Shown: positions 44,005-52,291 of the stretch, piece by piece
Layout: the number at the start of each line of letters is the position of its first letter
How positions within the stretch are numbered: position 1 is the stretch's first letter
From: Micromonospora narathiwatensis
GTDB lineage: Bacteria > Actinomycetota > Actinomycetes > Mycobacteriales > Micromonosporaceae
Length of the DNA stretch: 64,000 bases
Reading direction: 5' to 3'
Assembly: GCF_900089605.1 (NCBI RefSeq)
Contig: NZ_LT594324.1
Location: 310,001-374,000 of the forward strand
Notes under the pieces: generated by a model
Seen by the model: only the letters and a program-made list of their open reading frames with translations
Databases searched by the model: none
What the model was told of the DNA's origin: nothing
Made by a program: the position numbers and the translations under genes

Positions 44005-44333
44005 TGAGCGCCCTCGCCGACTGGCTGGGCGCGGCCTGTCTGCTGGCCGGTGCGCTGCTCGGCCTGGCCGCCGGGATCGGCGTGCTGCGGTTCCCCGACG
44101 CGCTGGGCCGGATGCACGCGGCCACCAAGCCGCAGGTGCTGGGCGTGCTGATGCTCCTGCTCGGGCTGGCGCTGCGCCTGCGTACGCCCAGGGACCTGGG
44201 CATGATCGCGTTGGTCGCGGTCTTCCAACTGGCCACCGCGCCGGTCGCGGCGCAGATGATCGGCCGGGCCGCCTACCGGTCCGGGCGGATCGACCGTGCC
44301 CTGCTGGACGTCGACGAGTTGGCCGGGCGGTGA
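44004..44333 (+). CDS. mrpG: Mrp antiporter subunit G
   Basis: 109 residues, three membrane helices with the MnhG signature 'GIGVLRFPDALGRMHAATKPQVLG'. ATG 44004 overlaps the mrpF stop (TGATG) and has GAGGAGGC upstream; GTG 44001 is an alternative. It is the last gene of the mrp operon. Confidence 0.94.
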   Translation: MSALADWLGAACLLAGALLGLAAGIGVLRFPDALGRMHAATKPQVLGVLMLLLGLALRLRTPRDLGMIALVAVFQLATAPVAAQMIGRAAYRSGRIDRALLDVDELAGR

Positions 44334-44388
44334 ACCGGACGGCGGGGAGGCTTCCCGGCACCTTCAGCGGACGTCCAGCCAACGCCGA

Positions 44389-44401
44389 TAGAATGACCCG
44401 C
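44389..44401 (+). promoter_or_regulatory. Predicted leaderless -10 box before the CNNM leader ORF
   Basis: TAGAAT (44389-44394) followed by 7 nt and ATG 44402. The spacing equals that of thyX and recA. No good -35 is visible. Confidence 0.5.
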
Positions 44402-44503
44402 ATGATCGACTCTTCTGCCCAGGAGGGCAGCAGTAGCCAGCCGGGTCCGGCCCGGCAACCCCTCGCCCCGACGAACCCGGGAGCCCTGAACCTCCCGTGC
44501 TGA
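44402..44503 (+). CDS. 33-aa Pro-rich leader ORF overlapping the start of the CNNM/CorC gene
   Basis: Reads MIDSSAQEGSS..., has six prolines between residues 14 and 32 and ends '...NLPC'. Its TGA (44501-44503) overlaps the downstream GTG start (GTGCTGA). The downstream gene's only SD-like sequence (GGGAG, 44479-44483) can pair with CTCCC (44492-44496) and even the G of its GTG, so reading of the leader should open it. In other bacteria Pro-rich leaders couple Mg2+ level to Mg2+ transporter genes; that role here is a hypothesis. Confidence 0.55.
   Translation: MIDSSAQEGSSSQPGPARQPLAPTNPGALNLPC
44478..44497 (+). promoter_or_regulatory. Hairpin sequestering the SD and start of the CNNM gene
   Basis: CGGGAG (44478-44483) pairs with CTCCCG (44492-44497) around an 8-nt loop. 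The right arm includes the first base of the GTG start. Confidence 0.5.
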
Positions 44504-45852
44504 TCCTCGTCGGTCTCGTTCTCATCATCGTGCTCACCGCCGCCACCGGTTACTTCGTGGCCCAGGAGTTCGGTTACGTCGCCGTGGACCGGGGCAAGCT
44601 CAAGCAGCTCGCCGACGGTGGCGACCGGGCCGCCGCCCGGGCCCTGGAGGTGACCGGCCGGCTCTCGTTCATGCTCTCCGGCGCCCAACTCGGCATCACC
44701 GTGACCGCGCTGCTGGTCGGTTACGCCGCCGAGCCGTACCTGGGCGCGGGGCTGGCCGACCTGCTCGGCGTCGCCGGGGTCTCCACCGGCGTCGCGCTGC
44801 CGCTGTCGGTGGCCCTCGCCCTGATCATCGCCACCGTGGTGCAGATGGTCCTGGGCGAGCTGGCCCCGAAGAACCTGGCCATCGCCCGCGCCGTACCCCT
44901 GGCGCGGGCGCTGGCCCGATCCACCCTCATCTACCTGCGGATCGCCGGACCGGTGATCACCCTCTTCGACCGGGCCGCCATCCGGTTGCTGCGCCGGGTC
45001 GGCATCGAGCCGATCGAGGAGCTGCCCAGCGGCGCCACCCCGGAGGACCTGGAACAGATCATCGCCGAGTCCCGGGAGGAGGGGCACCTCGACGCGGCGA
45101 TGTCCGAGCTGCTCGACCGGGGCCTCGACTTCCGCGAGCTGACCGCCGGGGAGGCCATGGTCCCCCGGGTCGACGTGCACACCGTACGGGCCGACGAGCC
45201 GGTCAGTCGGGTCGTCGAGCTGCTCGACACCGGCCACTCCCGGTTCCCCGTCCGGGGTGCCGAGGGCGTCGACGACCTGGTCGGCGTGGTCGGCATCGCC
45301 GACGTGCTCGGGGTGCCGCCCGCGGCGCGGGCCACCACCCCGGTCGCGACGGTGGCCGTACCCCCGCTGCTGGTGCCGGAGACGCTGCCGTTGCCGACGG
45401 TGCTGGACCGGCTCCGGGTCGGGCATCGGCAGCTCGCCTGCGTGGTCGACGAGTACGGCGGCTTCGCCGGCGTGATCACGCTGGAGGACATCGCCGAGGA
45501 ACTGGTCGGGCCGATCCGCGACGAGGACGACCCGCCCGAGCGGGCCCCGGCCCGGCAGGAGGACGGGTCCTGGGTGGTGCCCGCCCGCTGGCGGATCGAC
45601 GAGGTCGCCGACAGCACCGGCATCGCGCTGCCCGAGGCGCCCGAGTACGACACCCTCTCCGGGCTGGTCATGCGGGAGCTGGGCCGGGTGCCCGAGGTGG
45701 GTGACCGGCTGGAGATCAGTCTCGGCGTCGACGGCGACGAGTCCGACGTCGAGCCCCGCGCGCTGGTCGAGGTGCTGGCCGTGGACCGGCACGTGGCCGA
45801 CTCCGTCCGGCTCCGGATGGCCGCCGCCGAACGCGGGGAGGAGGCGGCATGA
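44497..45852 (+). CDS. CNNM/CorC-type transporter with CBS pair and CorC_HlyC domain (hemolysin family)
   Basis: 451 residues. The N-terminal CNNM (DUF21) domain has about three to four membrane segments ('ATGYFVAQEFGYVAVDRGKL', 'LVLGELAPKNLAIARA'). Two CBS modules follow (about 200-345), then the CorC_HlyC domain ('WVVPARWRIDEVADSTGIALPE'). CNNM proteins move Mg2+ (Na+-coupled export in some). GTG 44497 lacks an accessible SD, see the leader ORF. It is coupled to a second CNNM gene. Confidence 0.92.
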   Translation: MLILVGLVLIIVLTAATGYFVAQEFGYVAVDRGKLKQLADGGDRAAARALEVTGRLSFMLSGAQLGITVTALLVGYAAEPYLGAGLADLLGVAGVSTGVALPLSVALALIIATVVQMVLGELAPKNLAIARAVPLARALARSTLIYLRIAGPVITLFDRAAIRLLRRVGIEPIEELPSGATPEDLEQIIAESREEGHLDAAMSELLDRGLDFRELTAGEAMVPRVDVHTVRADEPVSRVVELLDTGHSRFPVRGAEGVDDLVGVVGIADVLGVPPAARATTPVATVAVPPLLVPETLPLPTVLDRLRVGHRQLACVVDEYGGFAGVITLEDIAEELVGPIRDEDDPPERAPARQEDGSWVVPARWRIDEVADSTGIALPEAPEYDTLSGLVMRELGRVPEVGDRLEISLGVDGDESDVEPRALVEVLAVDRHVADSVRLRMAAAERGEEAA

Positions 45853-46913
45853 CGCCCGGTTTCGCGCTGTTCTTCTCGATCGTGCTGCTGGCGCTCAACG
45901 GTTTCTTCGTGGCGGCCGAGTTCGCCCTGGTGGCGGCCAAGCGGTACCGCCTGGAACAGCTCGCTGCCGGTGGCGGCCGGGCGGCCCGCGCGGCGCTGGA
46001 CGGCGTCCGCGAGCTGTCCCTGATGCTGGCCGGGGCGCAGCTCGGCATCACGCTGTGCACGCTGGGGCTGGGCGCCCTGGCCGAACCGGCGATCGAGCAC
46101 CTGCTCAGCCCGCTGCTGCACGCGGTCGGGCTGCCGGCGGCGGCGAGCCACGCGGTGGGGCTGCTGTTCGCCCTGGCCCTGGTGACCTTCCTGCACCTGG
46201 TGGTCGGCGAGATGGCCCCGAAGTCCTGGGCGATCACCGACGCGGAGCGCTCGGCGATGCTGCTGGCGCTGCCGTTCCGGGCCTTCGCCCGGGTCGCCCG
46301 TCCGGTGCTTTCCGCGCTGAACGCCCTGGCCAACGCGGTCCTGCGGCTGGTCGGCGTACGCCAGCAGGACCAGCTCGCCCAGGTGCACGGCCCGGACGAG
46401 CTGCGCATCCTGCTGGAACAGTCCCGCGAGCACGGGCTGCTCGGCGCCGAGCAGCACCAGATGCTGACCAGCATGCTGGAGTTGCAGGGCACCACCGTGG
46501 CGCAGGTGATGGAGCCGTTCGACCGGATCGTCACGGTCCGGCGGGAGGACGACGCCGAGCGGATCGAGCACGTGTCCCGGGACAGCGGTCGTTCCCGGCT
46601 GGCCGTCGTCGACGCCGCTGGCGAGGTCTGCGGCCTGGTCCACGTACGGGAGGCGGTCCGCGCGGTCACCAACGGCCGGGCGGCGACCGCCGGCGAGCTG
46701 ATGACCCCGGCGTTCGTCCTGCCCGCCGGGGCCTCGGTCACCGAGGCGGTGGCGGCGATGCGCGGCCGGCAGGCCCAGCTGGCGCTGGTCCGCAACGGTG
46801 GCGGCCCGACCCGGCCGATCGGCTTCGTGGCGCTGGAGGACCTGCTGGAGGAGGTCATCGGCGAGTTCGACGACGAGACCGACCCGGTGCCCAGGGGTCG
46901 TCGGATGCGCTGA
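45849..46913 (+). CDS. CNNM-type transporter with CBS pair, lacking the CorC_HlyC domain
   Basis: 354 residues. 'LALNGFFVAAEFALVAAKRYRLEQLAAGG' and 'LVVGEMAPKSWAI' are the CNNM core (the E-M-A-P-K motif). CBS modules occupy about 215-345 ('VMEPFDRIVTVRRED', 'LMTPAFVLPAGASVTEAV'), and the protein ends without the CorC_HlyC domain of its partner. ATG 45849 overlaps the preceding stop (ATGA). The pair probably forms a heteromeric Mg2+/Na+-linked transporter. Confidence 0.92.
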   Translation: MTPGFALFFSIVLLALNGFFVAAEFALVAAKRYRLEQLAAGGGRAARAALDGVRELSLMLAGAQLGITLCTLGLGALAEPAIEHLLSPLLHAVGLPAAASHAVGLLFALALVTFLHLVVGEMAPKSWAITDAERSAMLLALPFRAFARVARPVLSALNALANAVLRLVGVRQQDQLAQVHGPDELRILLEQSREHGLLGAEQHQMLTSMLELQGTTVAQVMEPFDRIVTVRREDDAERIEHVSRDSGRSRLAVVDAAGEVCGLVHVREAVRAVTNGRAATAGELMTPAFVLPAGASVTEAVAAMRGRQAQLALVRNGGGPTRPIGFVALEDLLEEVIGEFDDETDPVPRGRRMR

Positions 46914-47060
46914 CGCTCGTCCCTTCCGTCTCTTTCCATCCGGCCGCCGGGTCCCTCGGGCCCGGCGGCCGCGCCGGCATCCGGCACGGACGCCGGAGGC
47001 GTGTCCGGGCGCTGGCCGGGAAAGCGCCGCGCACGGCAACCAGGACGGGGAGGGCGCGAG

Positions 47061-47987
47061 ATGCGGCTGACCGGGGTGTCGCCGGAGTCCGTCCGGACCG
47101 GGCTCTCGGTGAGCACCACCCTGCCCAACCCCAGCACCCGACCGGGCCTGCGGCTACCCGGCCGGGTGACCCTCACCGCCGCGGGTGAGGACGTGCCCGT
47201 CCGGTACGTCCGGCTCGGGCTGGTCGCCCAGATGGAGCCGGCGGATCCCGACTCGCCCCGCCGGCTGGTGCAGTACCACCAGGTGCCGATCGCCGGCCGG
47301 TTCGTGGTGCCGGCCGGGCGGCGACGGGCGGTCGACTTCGTCTTCCTGTTGCCCTGGGAGACCCCGGTGACGATCTTCGGCGGGGTGCCGCTGATGAGCC
47401 TGCGCACCGGGCTGCGTACCGAGGTGTCGGTGGACCCCGATCTGGACCAGGGCGCGATGGTGCCGGTCTTCGTCCACCCGCTCCCCGCCCAGCAACACGT
47501 GCTCGCCGCGCTGGACACCCTCGGCTTCGTCATGCGGCAGGCGGGCCTGCAACAGGGCGCCCTGCCCGGGGTGGAGCAGAAGCTGCCGTTCCACGAGCGG
47601 CTCGGCTACTGGGCGGCGCCGCTCTACGCCGGTCCGATCACCGAGCTGGAGGTGATCTTCGTGACCAACGCGGCGGGCCTGGAGGTGCTGCTCTGGCTGG
47701 ACCGCCGGCTCTCCCTGGCCGGGGTCACCCACCAGAGCATCAGCAGGTTCCGGGTCTGGCACGCCGGGGCCGAGCAGCGGGACTGGGTCGCCACCGTGGA
47801 CGGCTGGCTGCGGCACGCGATCAACCGGCACGCGGCGGCCGCCGCGCACGCCGACTGGTCCGCCACGATCCGGGAGTCCGCGCACGTCAGCCGCCGGCCG
47901 GACGAGCCCGTCGCGCCCGGCTACGGCCTCGGCGGCACGGCCGGCGGCACCGGCGGCGTCAGCAGCGGAAACGGCGGCGGCATCTGA
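47061..47987 (+). CDS. Spo0M-family arrestin-like sporulation protein
   Basis: 308 residues. 'SVSTTLPNPSTRPGLRLPGRVTLTAAGEDVPVRYVRLGLVAQME' matches the Spo0M N-terminal beta-sandwich (arrestin fold), and 'FVFLLPWETPVTIFGG' a second conserved strand pair. The C-terminus is Gly-rich. In Bacillus Spo0M affects sporulation through cytoskeletal contacts; actinobacterial homologues are common. ATG 47061 follows GGGGAGGG. Confidence 0.87.
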   Translation: MRLTGVSPESVRTGLSVSTTLPNPSTRPGLRLPGRVTLTAAGEDVPVRYVRLGLVAQMEPADPDSPRRLVQYHQVPIAGRFVVPAGRRRAVDFVFLLPWETPVTIFGGVPLMSLRTGLRTEVSVDPDLDQGAMVPVFVHPLPAQQHVLAALDTLGFVMRQAGLQQGALPGVEQKLPFHERLGYWAAPLYAGPITELEVIFVTNAAGLEVLLWLDRRLSLAGVTHQSISRFRVWHAGAEQRDWVATVDGWLRHAINRHAAAAAHADWSATIRESAHVSRRPDEPVAPGYGLGGTAGGTGGVSSGNGGGI

Positions 47988-48014
47988 CCACGGCACCGCC
48001 GGTTCCCGGCGACC

Positions 48015-48045
48015 GGGGCCCCTCCCGCAGGCGGTCAGGGGCCCC
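48015..48045. terminator. Bidirectional terminator hairpin
   Basis: GGGGCCCCT (48015-48023) and AGGGGCCCC (48037-48045) are perfect arms around a 13-nt loop, between convergent spo0M and the LysE gene. Confidence 0.7.
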
Positions 48046-48048
48046 TCC

Positions 48049-48717
48049 TCAGACCGAGGCGGTGGCGAGCTTGAGGCTGAAGCCGAGGAAGAGCATCCCG
48101 ATCCCGGTCGTGGCGCCGGCGGCCAGCCGCCGCCGGCGGTGGAACTGGGCGGCCAGGAAGGTGCCCGTGAAGATGAGCGCGGTGAGGTAGAGCGCGCTGG
48201 TCACCTGGGCGATCAACCCGAGCAGCACGAACGAGAGCGCCGGCCAGGCGTACCCGGGGTCGACGAACTGAATGAAGAACGAGATGAAGAAGAGGATCGC
48301 CTTCGGGTTGAGCAGGCTGATCACCAGCGCCTTCCGGAAGGGGCTGTGCAGCGCGGCCGGCTCCGCCGCGTCGATCAGGCGCGGCGTCGCCGGGTCGTTG
48401 CGGTCGCGCCAGCGCCGCCAGGCGCCACGCAACATGGTCAACCCCACGTAGCCGAGGTACGCGGCGCCGGCGTACTTGATCACCAGAAAGAGCGGCGGGT
48501 ACGCCTTGAGCACCGATGCCACCCCGGCGGCGGAGAGGAACATCAGCACGGAGTCGCCGACGAACACGCCGCCGGCGGCCCGGTAGCCCGTCCGTACGCC
48601 GCGCTTGGCGGCGGTGGAGAGCACGAAGAGTGAGTTCGGCCCGGGCAGCAGCACGATCGCCACGGTCCCCAGCACGTACGTCCAGATGTCGGTGATGCCC
48701 AGCACGCCGGACATCAT
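48049..48717 (-). CDS. LysE/LeuE-family amino-acid exporter
   Basis: 222 residues, six membrane segments. 'VAIVLLPGPNSLFVLSTAAKRGVRTGYRAAGGVFVGD' contains the P-G-P-N motif of the LysE family, and 'SPFRKALVISLLNPKAILFFISFFIQF' the N-P-K-A motif. It is closest in look to the LeuE/RhtB subgroup. ATG 48717 overlaps the stop of the upstream fusion gene (ATGA), so the two are coupled; the exporter's substrate may relate to that enzyme's product. Confidence 0.9.
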   Translation of the reverse strand: MMSGVLGITDIWTYVLGTVAIVLLPGPNSLFVLSTAAKRGVRTGYRAAGGVFVGDSVLMFLSAAGVASVLKAYPPLFLVIKYAGAAYLGYVGLTMLRGAWRRWRDRNDPATPRLIDAAEPAALHSPFRKALVISLLNPKAILFFISFFIQFVDPGYAWPALSFVLLGLIAQVTSALYLTALIFTGTFLAAQFHRRRRLAAGATTGIGMLFLGFSLKLATASV

Positions 48718-49961
48718 GACGCCAAGGGTGCCGTCGGGCGAAGCCTTTCCCGCAGCCGGAGTTGTGCGTTGGGCCACTCGGCGGCGAGCATCGAGTAGAA
48801 CGCGGAGTCCCGCCAGGAGCCGTCGGCCCGCCGCCGGTTGGACCGCAGCGTCCCCTCCCGGGTGGCGCCGAGCCGCTCGATGGCCCGCTGCGAGCGCTCG
48901 TTGAGCGTGCTGGTCTGCCAGGTCACCCGGATCGCGTCCAGCTCCTCGAAGGCCCGGGTGAGCAGCAGCAGCTTCGCCTCGGTGTTGATCCCGGTACGCC
49001 ACCACGGCCGGCCGAGCTGGGTGAAGCCGATCTCCAGGGTCCGCAGATCCTCGTCCGGCTGGTAGTAGGACGTGGTGCCGACCACCGCGCCGGTGACCGC
49101 GCAGCGTTGCACCCAGGGCGTCCGGACGCCGCGCAGGTTCGCGTCCAGCGCGGCCCGGATCTGGCCGGCCGTCTCGTCCACGGTGGCGGGTCGGGGGCTG
49201 CCGACGTACCGCCACACCTCCGGGTCGTCCAGGGCGGCGTACAGCTCCTCGGCGTGGGACTCGTCGAGCGGCTCCAGCACGACGTGCTCGCCCCGCAACG
49301 CCACCGGCTCCAGCCAGGGCGACCGGACCGGTCGCAGGTACGCCGGCACCGGTACGACCACCCCGGCGTCCGGTTCCGGCGCCCCGGCGGTGAGCCGCAG
49401 CGGCACCACTCCGGCCCAGTACGGCAGGTCATGGTCGTCGGGCTCGTCGCCCACCCCCCTGGCGCGGCTCCGGACCGACACCTCGCGCAGCGGCAGCGCC
49501 AGCACGGCCGTCTCGGCCAGTTCCCGGCGGGTCGGCGGCCGGCTGTCGGTGCTGCGTCCGGCGGCCACCTTCTCCACCAGCGCGGTGAGCACGTCGCGCT
49601 TCTCCCGCTCGTCGGTGACCAGGCGGGCGGTGCCGTGCACGATCACCGACCGGTAGTTGGCGCTGTGGTTGAACTGGGACCGGGCGAGGACCAGGCCGTC
49701 GAGGTGGGTCACCGCGACGCAGACCGGCAGCCCGTCCCCGCCGCGGGCGGCGAGCAGCGGCCGGCTGCCGGTGGAGCCGTGCAGGTAGAGGGTGTCGCCG
49801 ACGCGGACGTGCAGGGTGGGCAGCACGCGCGGCTCACCGTCGGCGACGAACGACAGCGCGCAGTGGTACGCCTCGTCGATGGCGGCGTGCGCGGCGGTCT
49901 CGTCGTAGCTCATCCGGTCGCGCATCCGGGTGGCGGTGGTCCGTTCGGTCCGGGGGTACAT
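48714..49961 (-). CDS. Fusion protein: pyridoxamine-5'-phosphate-oxidase-like flavin domain and GNAT domain
   Basis: 415 residues. Residues ~18-220 are a PNPOx-like split-barrel FMN-binding domain ('HCALSFVADGEPRVLPTLHVRVGDTLYLHGSTGSRPLLA'). Residues ~225-405 are a GNAT domain of the RimJ/RimL type ('HVVLEPLDESHAEELYAALDDPEVWRYV', 'GINTEAKLLLLTRAFEELDAIRVTWQTSTLNERSQRAIERLGA'). AAAGGTGA is upstream of ATG 49961. It is divergent from a MocR regulator with 37 bp between starts, so it is probably that regulator's target. Confidence 0.9.
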   Translation of the reverse strand: MYPRTERTTATRMRDRMSYDETAAHAAIDEAYHCALSFVADGEPRVLPTLHVRVGDTLYLHGSTGSRPLLAARGGDGLPVCVAVTHLDGLVLARSQFNHSANYRSVIVHGTARLVTDEREKRDVLTALVEKVAAGRSTDSRPPTRRELAETAVLALPLREVSVRSRARGVGDEPDDHDLPYWAGVVPLRLTAGAPEPDAGVVVPVPAYLRPVRSPWLEPVALRGEHVVLEPLDESHAEELYAALDDPEVWRYVGSPRPATVDETAGQIRAALDANLRGVRTPWVQRCAVTGAVVGTTSYYQPDEDLRTLEIGFTQLGRPWWRTGINTEAKLLLLTRAFEELDAIRVTWQTSTLNERSQRAIERLGATREGTLRSNRRRADGSWRDSAFYSMLAAEWPNAQLRLRERLRPTAPLAS

Positions 49962-49973
49962 GCGGCGGTCACC

Positions 49974-49989
49974 TTTGTTCTAGTACAAT
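49974..49989. promoter_or_regulatory. Operator-like dyad and -10 box between the fusion gene and MocR
   Basis: TTGT-T-CTAG-T-ACAA is a dyad with palindromic CTAG centre (about 49975-49988). TACAAT (49984-49989) lies 9 nt before GTG 49999, giving a nearly leaderless transcript. MocR proteins usually bind such sites in the shared intergenic region. Confidence 0.5.
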
Positions 49990-49998
49990 CTCCGAACT

Positions 49999-51339
49999 GT
50001 GGCAGCACATTATCAGATCGTCGGCTCGTCCTCGGCCGCCATTTCGGCCAGCGTGGAAACCGGCATCCGCACCGGCGCCCTCGCCCCCGGCGACACGCTG
50101 CCGGCCGTCCGCGCCCTCGCCACCGAGCTGGCCGTCAGCCCGGCCACCGTGGCCAGGGCGTACCAGGAACTGCGCCAGCGCGGCCTGGTCGTCACCGCCG
50201 GCCGGCACGGCACCCGGGTCCGGCCGCGCCCCCCGGTGGCCACCCGCCGCGCCGGGCTGATGCCGCCCCCGCTGCCCGGCGCCCGCGACCTCTCCGGCGG
50301 GCAGCCCGACAGCCGGCTGCTGCCGCCGCTCGGCCCGCACCTGGCCGCGCTCGCCGCCGAGGTCGGCCCGCCCGGCGGGTACGCGGCCACCGCCGTCCTG
50401 CCCGAACTGGCCGACGCGGCGCGGCAGCGGCTCGCCGCCGACGGCGTGCCGGCCGGCGAGATCACCGTCACCGGGGGCGCGCTGGACGGCATCGAGCGCC
50501 TGCTCGCCGCCCACCTGCGGCCCGGCGACCCGGTCGCGGTCGAGGACCCCGGCTGGGCCAACCTGCTCGACCTGGTCGCCGCGCTCGGGCTGCGCGCCGT
50601 CGGGGTGCCGGTCGACGACGACGGCCCCACCGCGCCGGGCGTCCGGGCCGCCCTCGCCGCCGGGGCCCGCGCGCTGGTCGTCACCAGCCGCGCCCAGAAC
50701 CCGACCGGCGCCGCCGTCTCCGCCGGCCGGGCCGAGGAGCTGCGTACGCTGCTCGCCGGCCGGCCCGACCTGCTGCTGATCGAGGACGACCACGCCGCCG
50801 AGCTGGCCCGCGTACCCCTGCACCCGCTGGCCGGGGCGACTCCGAACTGGGCCTTCGTCCGGTCGGTGAGCAAGCCGTACGGCCCGGACCTGCGCCTCGC
50901 CGTGCTCGCCGGCGACGAGGCCACCGTGGCCCGGGTGGCCGGCCGCGCCCGGGTCGGCGCCGGCTGGGTCTCCACGGTGTTGCAGCGCCTGGTCCTGGCG
51001 CTCTGGCGTGACCCGGCCACCGCTGATCTGGTACGCCGGGCGGCCGAGAGCTACGAGCGGCGGCGTTCCGGACTGGTCGACGCGCTGGCCGCCCGAGGGC
51101 TGACCGCCCACGGCCGGACCGGGATCAACGTCTGGGTGCCCGTGCCGGACGAGACGGTGGTGGTCACCGCGCTGCGCGACGCCGGCTGGTCGGTCGCCCC
51201 CGGCGCGCTGAACCGGATCGCCGCCGACCCTGGCGTGCGCGTCACCGTCAGCTCCCTCGACGAGGCCGACCTGGCGTCGTTCGCCGACGCGGTGACCCGG
51301 GCCGTCCGTCCCGTGGCACCCGCCGCCTACACCGCCTGA
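49999..51339 (+). CDS. MocR-family regulator (GntR DNA-binding domain fused to aminotransferase fold)
   Basis: 446 residues. The N-terminal GntR winged helix has 'GALAPGDTLPAVRALATELAVSPATVARAYQELRQRGLV'. The class I aminotransferase-like domain has the PLP region 'VEDPGWANLLDL' and 'VTSRAQNPTGAAVS', and the Schiff-base Lys at 292 ('SVSKPYGPDLRLAV'). PdxR- and GabR-type MocRs sense PLP or amino compounds. It is divergent from the PNPOx-GNAT/LysE pair. GTG 49999 is the only sensible start. Confidence 0.93.
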   Translation: MAAHYQIVGSSSAAISASVETGIRTGALAPGDTLPAVRALATELAVSPATVARAYQELRQRGLVVTAGRHGTRVRPRPPVATRRAGLMPPPLPGARDLSGGQPDSRLLPPLGPHLAALAAEVGPPGGYAATAVLPELADAARQRLAADGVPAGEITVTGGALDGIERLLAAHLRPGDPVAVEDPGWANLLDLVAALGLRAVGVPVDDDGPTAPGVRAALAAGARALVVTSRAQNPTGAAVSAGRAEELRTLLAGRPDLLLIEDDHAAELARVPLHPLAGATPNWAFVRSVSKPYGPDLRLAVLAGDEATVARVAGRARVGAGWVSTVLQRLVLALWRDPATADLVRRAAESYERRRSGLVDALAARGLTAHGRTGINVWVPVPDETVVVTALRDAGWSVAPGALNRIAADPGVRVTVSSLDEADLASFADAVTRAVRPVAPAAYTA

Positions 51340-51398
51340 GCGGGCCGCGGCATGGTCCGACCCCGGCCGGGTACCCGGGGGCCGGGAGGTGGACGACC

Positions 51399-51515
51399 AT
51401 GGCTTCGAACAGATCCAGGACGGGACTCTGGATCGCCGTGGCGGTGGTGATCATTCTGGTGATCATCGGCATCGTGCTGGCCTCGCGGCACGGTGGTGGC
51501 GGTGGCGGCTACTGA
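51399..51515 (+). CDS. 38-aa single-span membrane protein with Gly-rich tail
   Basis: MASNRSRTGLWIAVAVVIIL... continues as one hydrophobic helix (about residues 10-28), then SRH, six Gly and a terminal Tyr. Start ATG 51399 has GGGAGGTGG 7 nt upstream, an excellent ribosome-binding site. Gly-rich-tailed mini-membrane proteins are common in actinobacteria; function is unknown. Confidence 0.75.
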   Translation: MASNRSRTGLWIAVAVVIILVIIGIVLASRHGGGGGGY

Positions 51516-51570
51516 GCCGGGACCCACCCCGGACCGGGCGGCGCTGACGAAACCGGTATATAAAGTCGGC

Positions 51571-52269
51571 ATGGCCGAGACCGAGAGCGCGCCCGGCGCC
51601 CAGGAGTTCATCCCGCCGCAGGCGGACACCATCGACCAGCTACGCGCCGCCGCGACCGGCTGCCGGGGCTGCGAGCTCTACCGGGACGCCTCGCAGACCG
51701 TCTTCGGTCGAGGCGACGAGAGCGCCCGGGTGGTCTTCGTCGGCGAGCAGCCCGGCGACATGGAGGACCAGAAGGGGTTGCCCTTCGTCGGCCCGGCCGG
51801 CCGGGTGCTGCGCCGGGCGGTGGACGACGCCGGCATCGAACCCGGCCACATCTATCTCACCAACGCGGTCAAGCACTTCCGCTTCGAGCTGCGCGGGAAG
51901 CGGCGGATCCACCAGACGCCGGACCGGGTGCACATCACCGCATGCCGGCCCTGGCTGGTCGCCGAGTTCGCCCGGCTCCGCCCGGAGGTCGTGGTGGTGC
52001 TCGGAGCCACCGCCGCCAAGGCCCTGCTCGGCCCGACGTTCCGGGTGACGAGGCAGCGCGGGGAACTGCTGCCCTGGCCCGCGGCCGCCCAGCGCCCCGA
52101 GGACTTCATCCGGGTGCCGGTGGACAACACCGGCAAGGTGGCCGACGCCCCCGCAGCCCGACTGCTGGCCACCATCCACCCGTCCGCGGTGCTGCGCGCC
52201 GACAACCAGGACGTCGCGTACGACGGCCTCGTCGCCGACCTGAAGGTGGCCGCCCGCGCCCTGCGGTAG
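51571..52269 (+). CDS. udgX: UdgX-type uracil-DNA glycosylase (SSB-like covalent trap)
   Basis: 232 residues with the 4Fe-4S family 4/5-like UDG fold: 'CRGCELYRDAS' (first cluster cysteines), motif A 'GEQPGDMEDQKGLPFVGPAGRVL', motif 'CRPWL' and terminal 'IHPSAVLRA'. The diagnostic loop KRRIHQ (110-115) contains His114, which in M. smegmatis UdgX (His109) becomes covalently attached to the abasic site. ATG 51571 has TATAAA 6 nt upstream and may be leaderless. The enzyme gives uracil-dependent covalent DNA capture. Confidence 0.94.
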   Translation: MAETESAPGAQEFIPPQADTIDQLRAAATGCRGCELYRDASQTVFGRGDESARVVFVGEQPGDMEDQKGLPFVGPAGRVLRRAVDDAGIEPGHIYLTNAVKHFRFELRGKRRIHQTPDRVHITACRPWLVAEFARLRPEVVVVLGATAAKALLGPTFRVTRQRGELLPWPAAAQRPEDFIRVPVDNTGKVADAPAARLLATIHPSAVLRADNQDVAYDGLVADLKVAARALR

Positions 52270-52291
52270 CTCGCCCCGCGACCGTACGGCC

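Noticed and set aside
44334..44496. Possible Mn2+ (yybP-ykoY) or Mg2+ (M-box) riboswitch before the CNNM pair
   Set aside because: The conserved loop sequences are missing; the short ORF with overlapping stop/start explains the region better.
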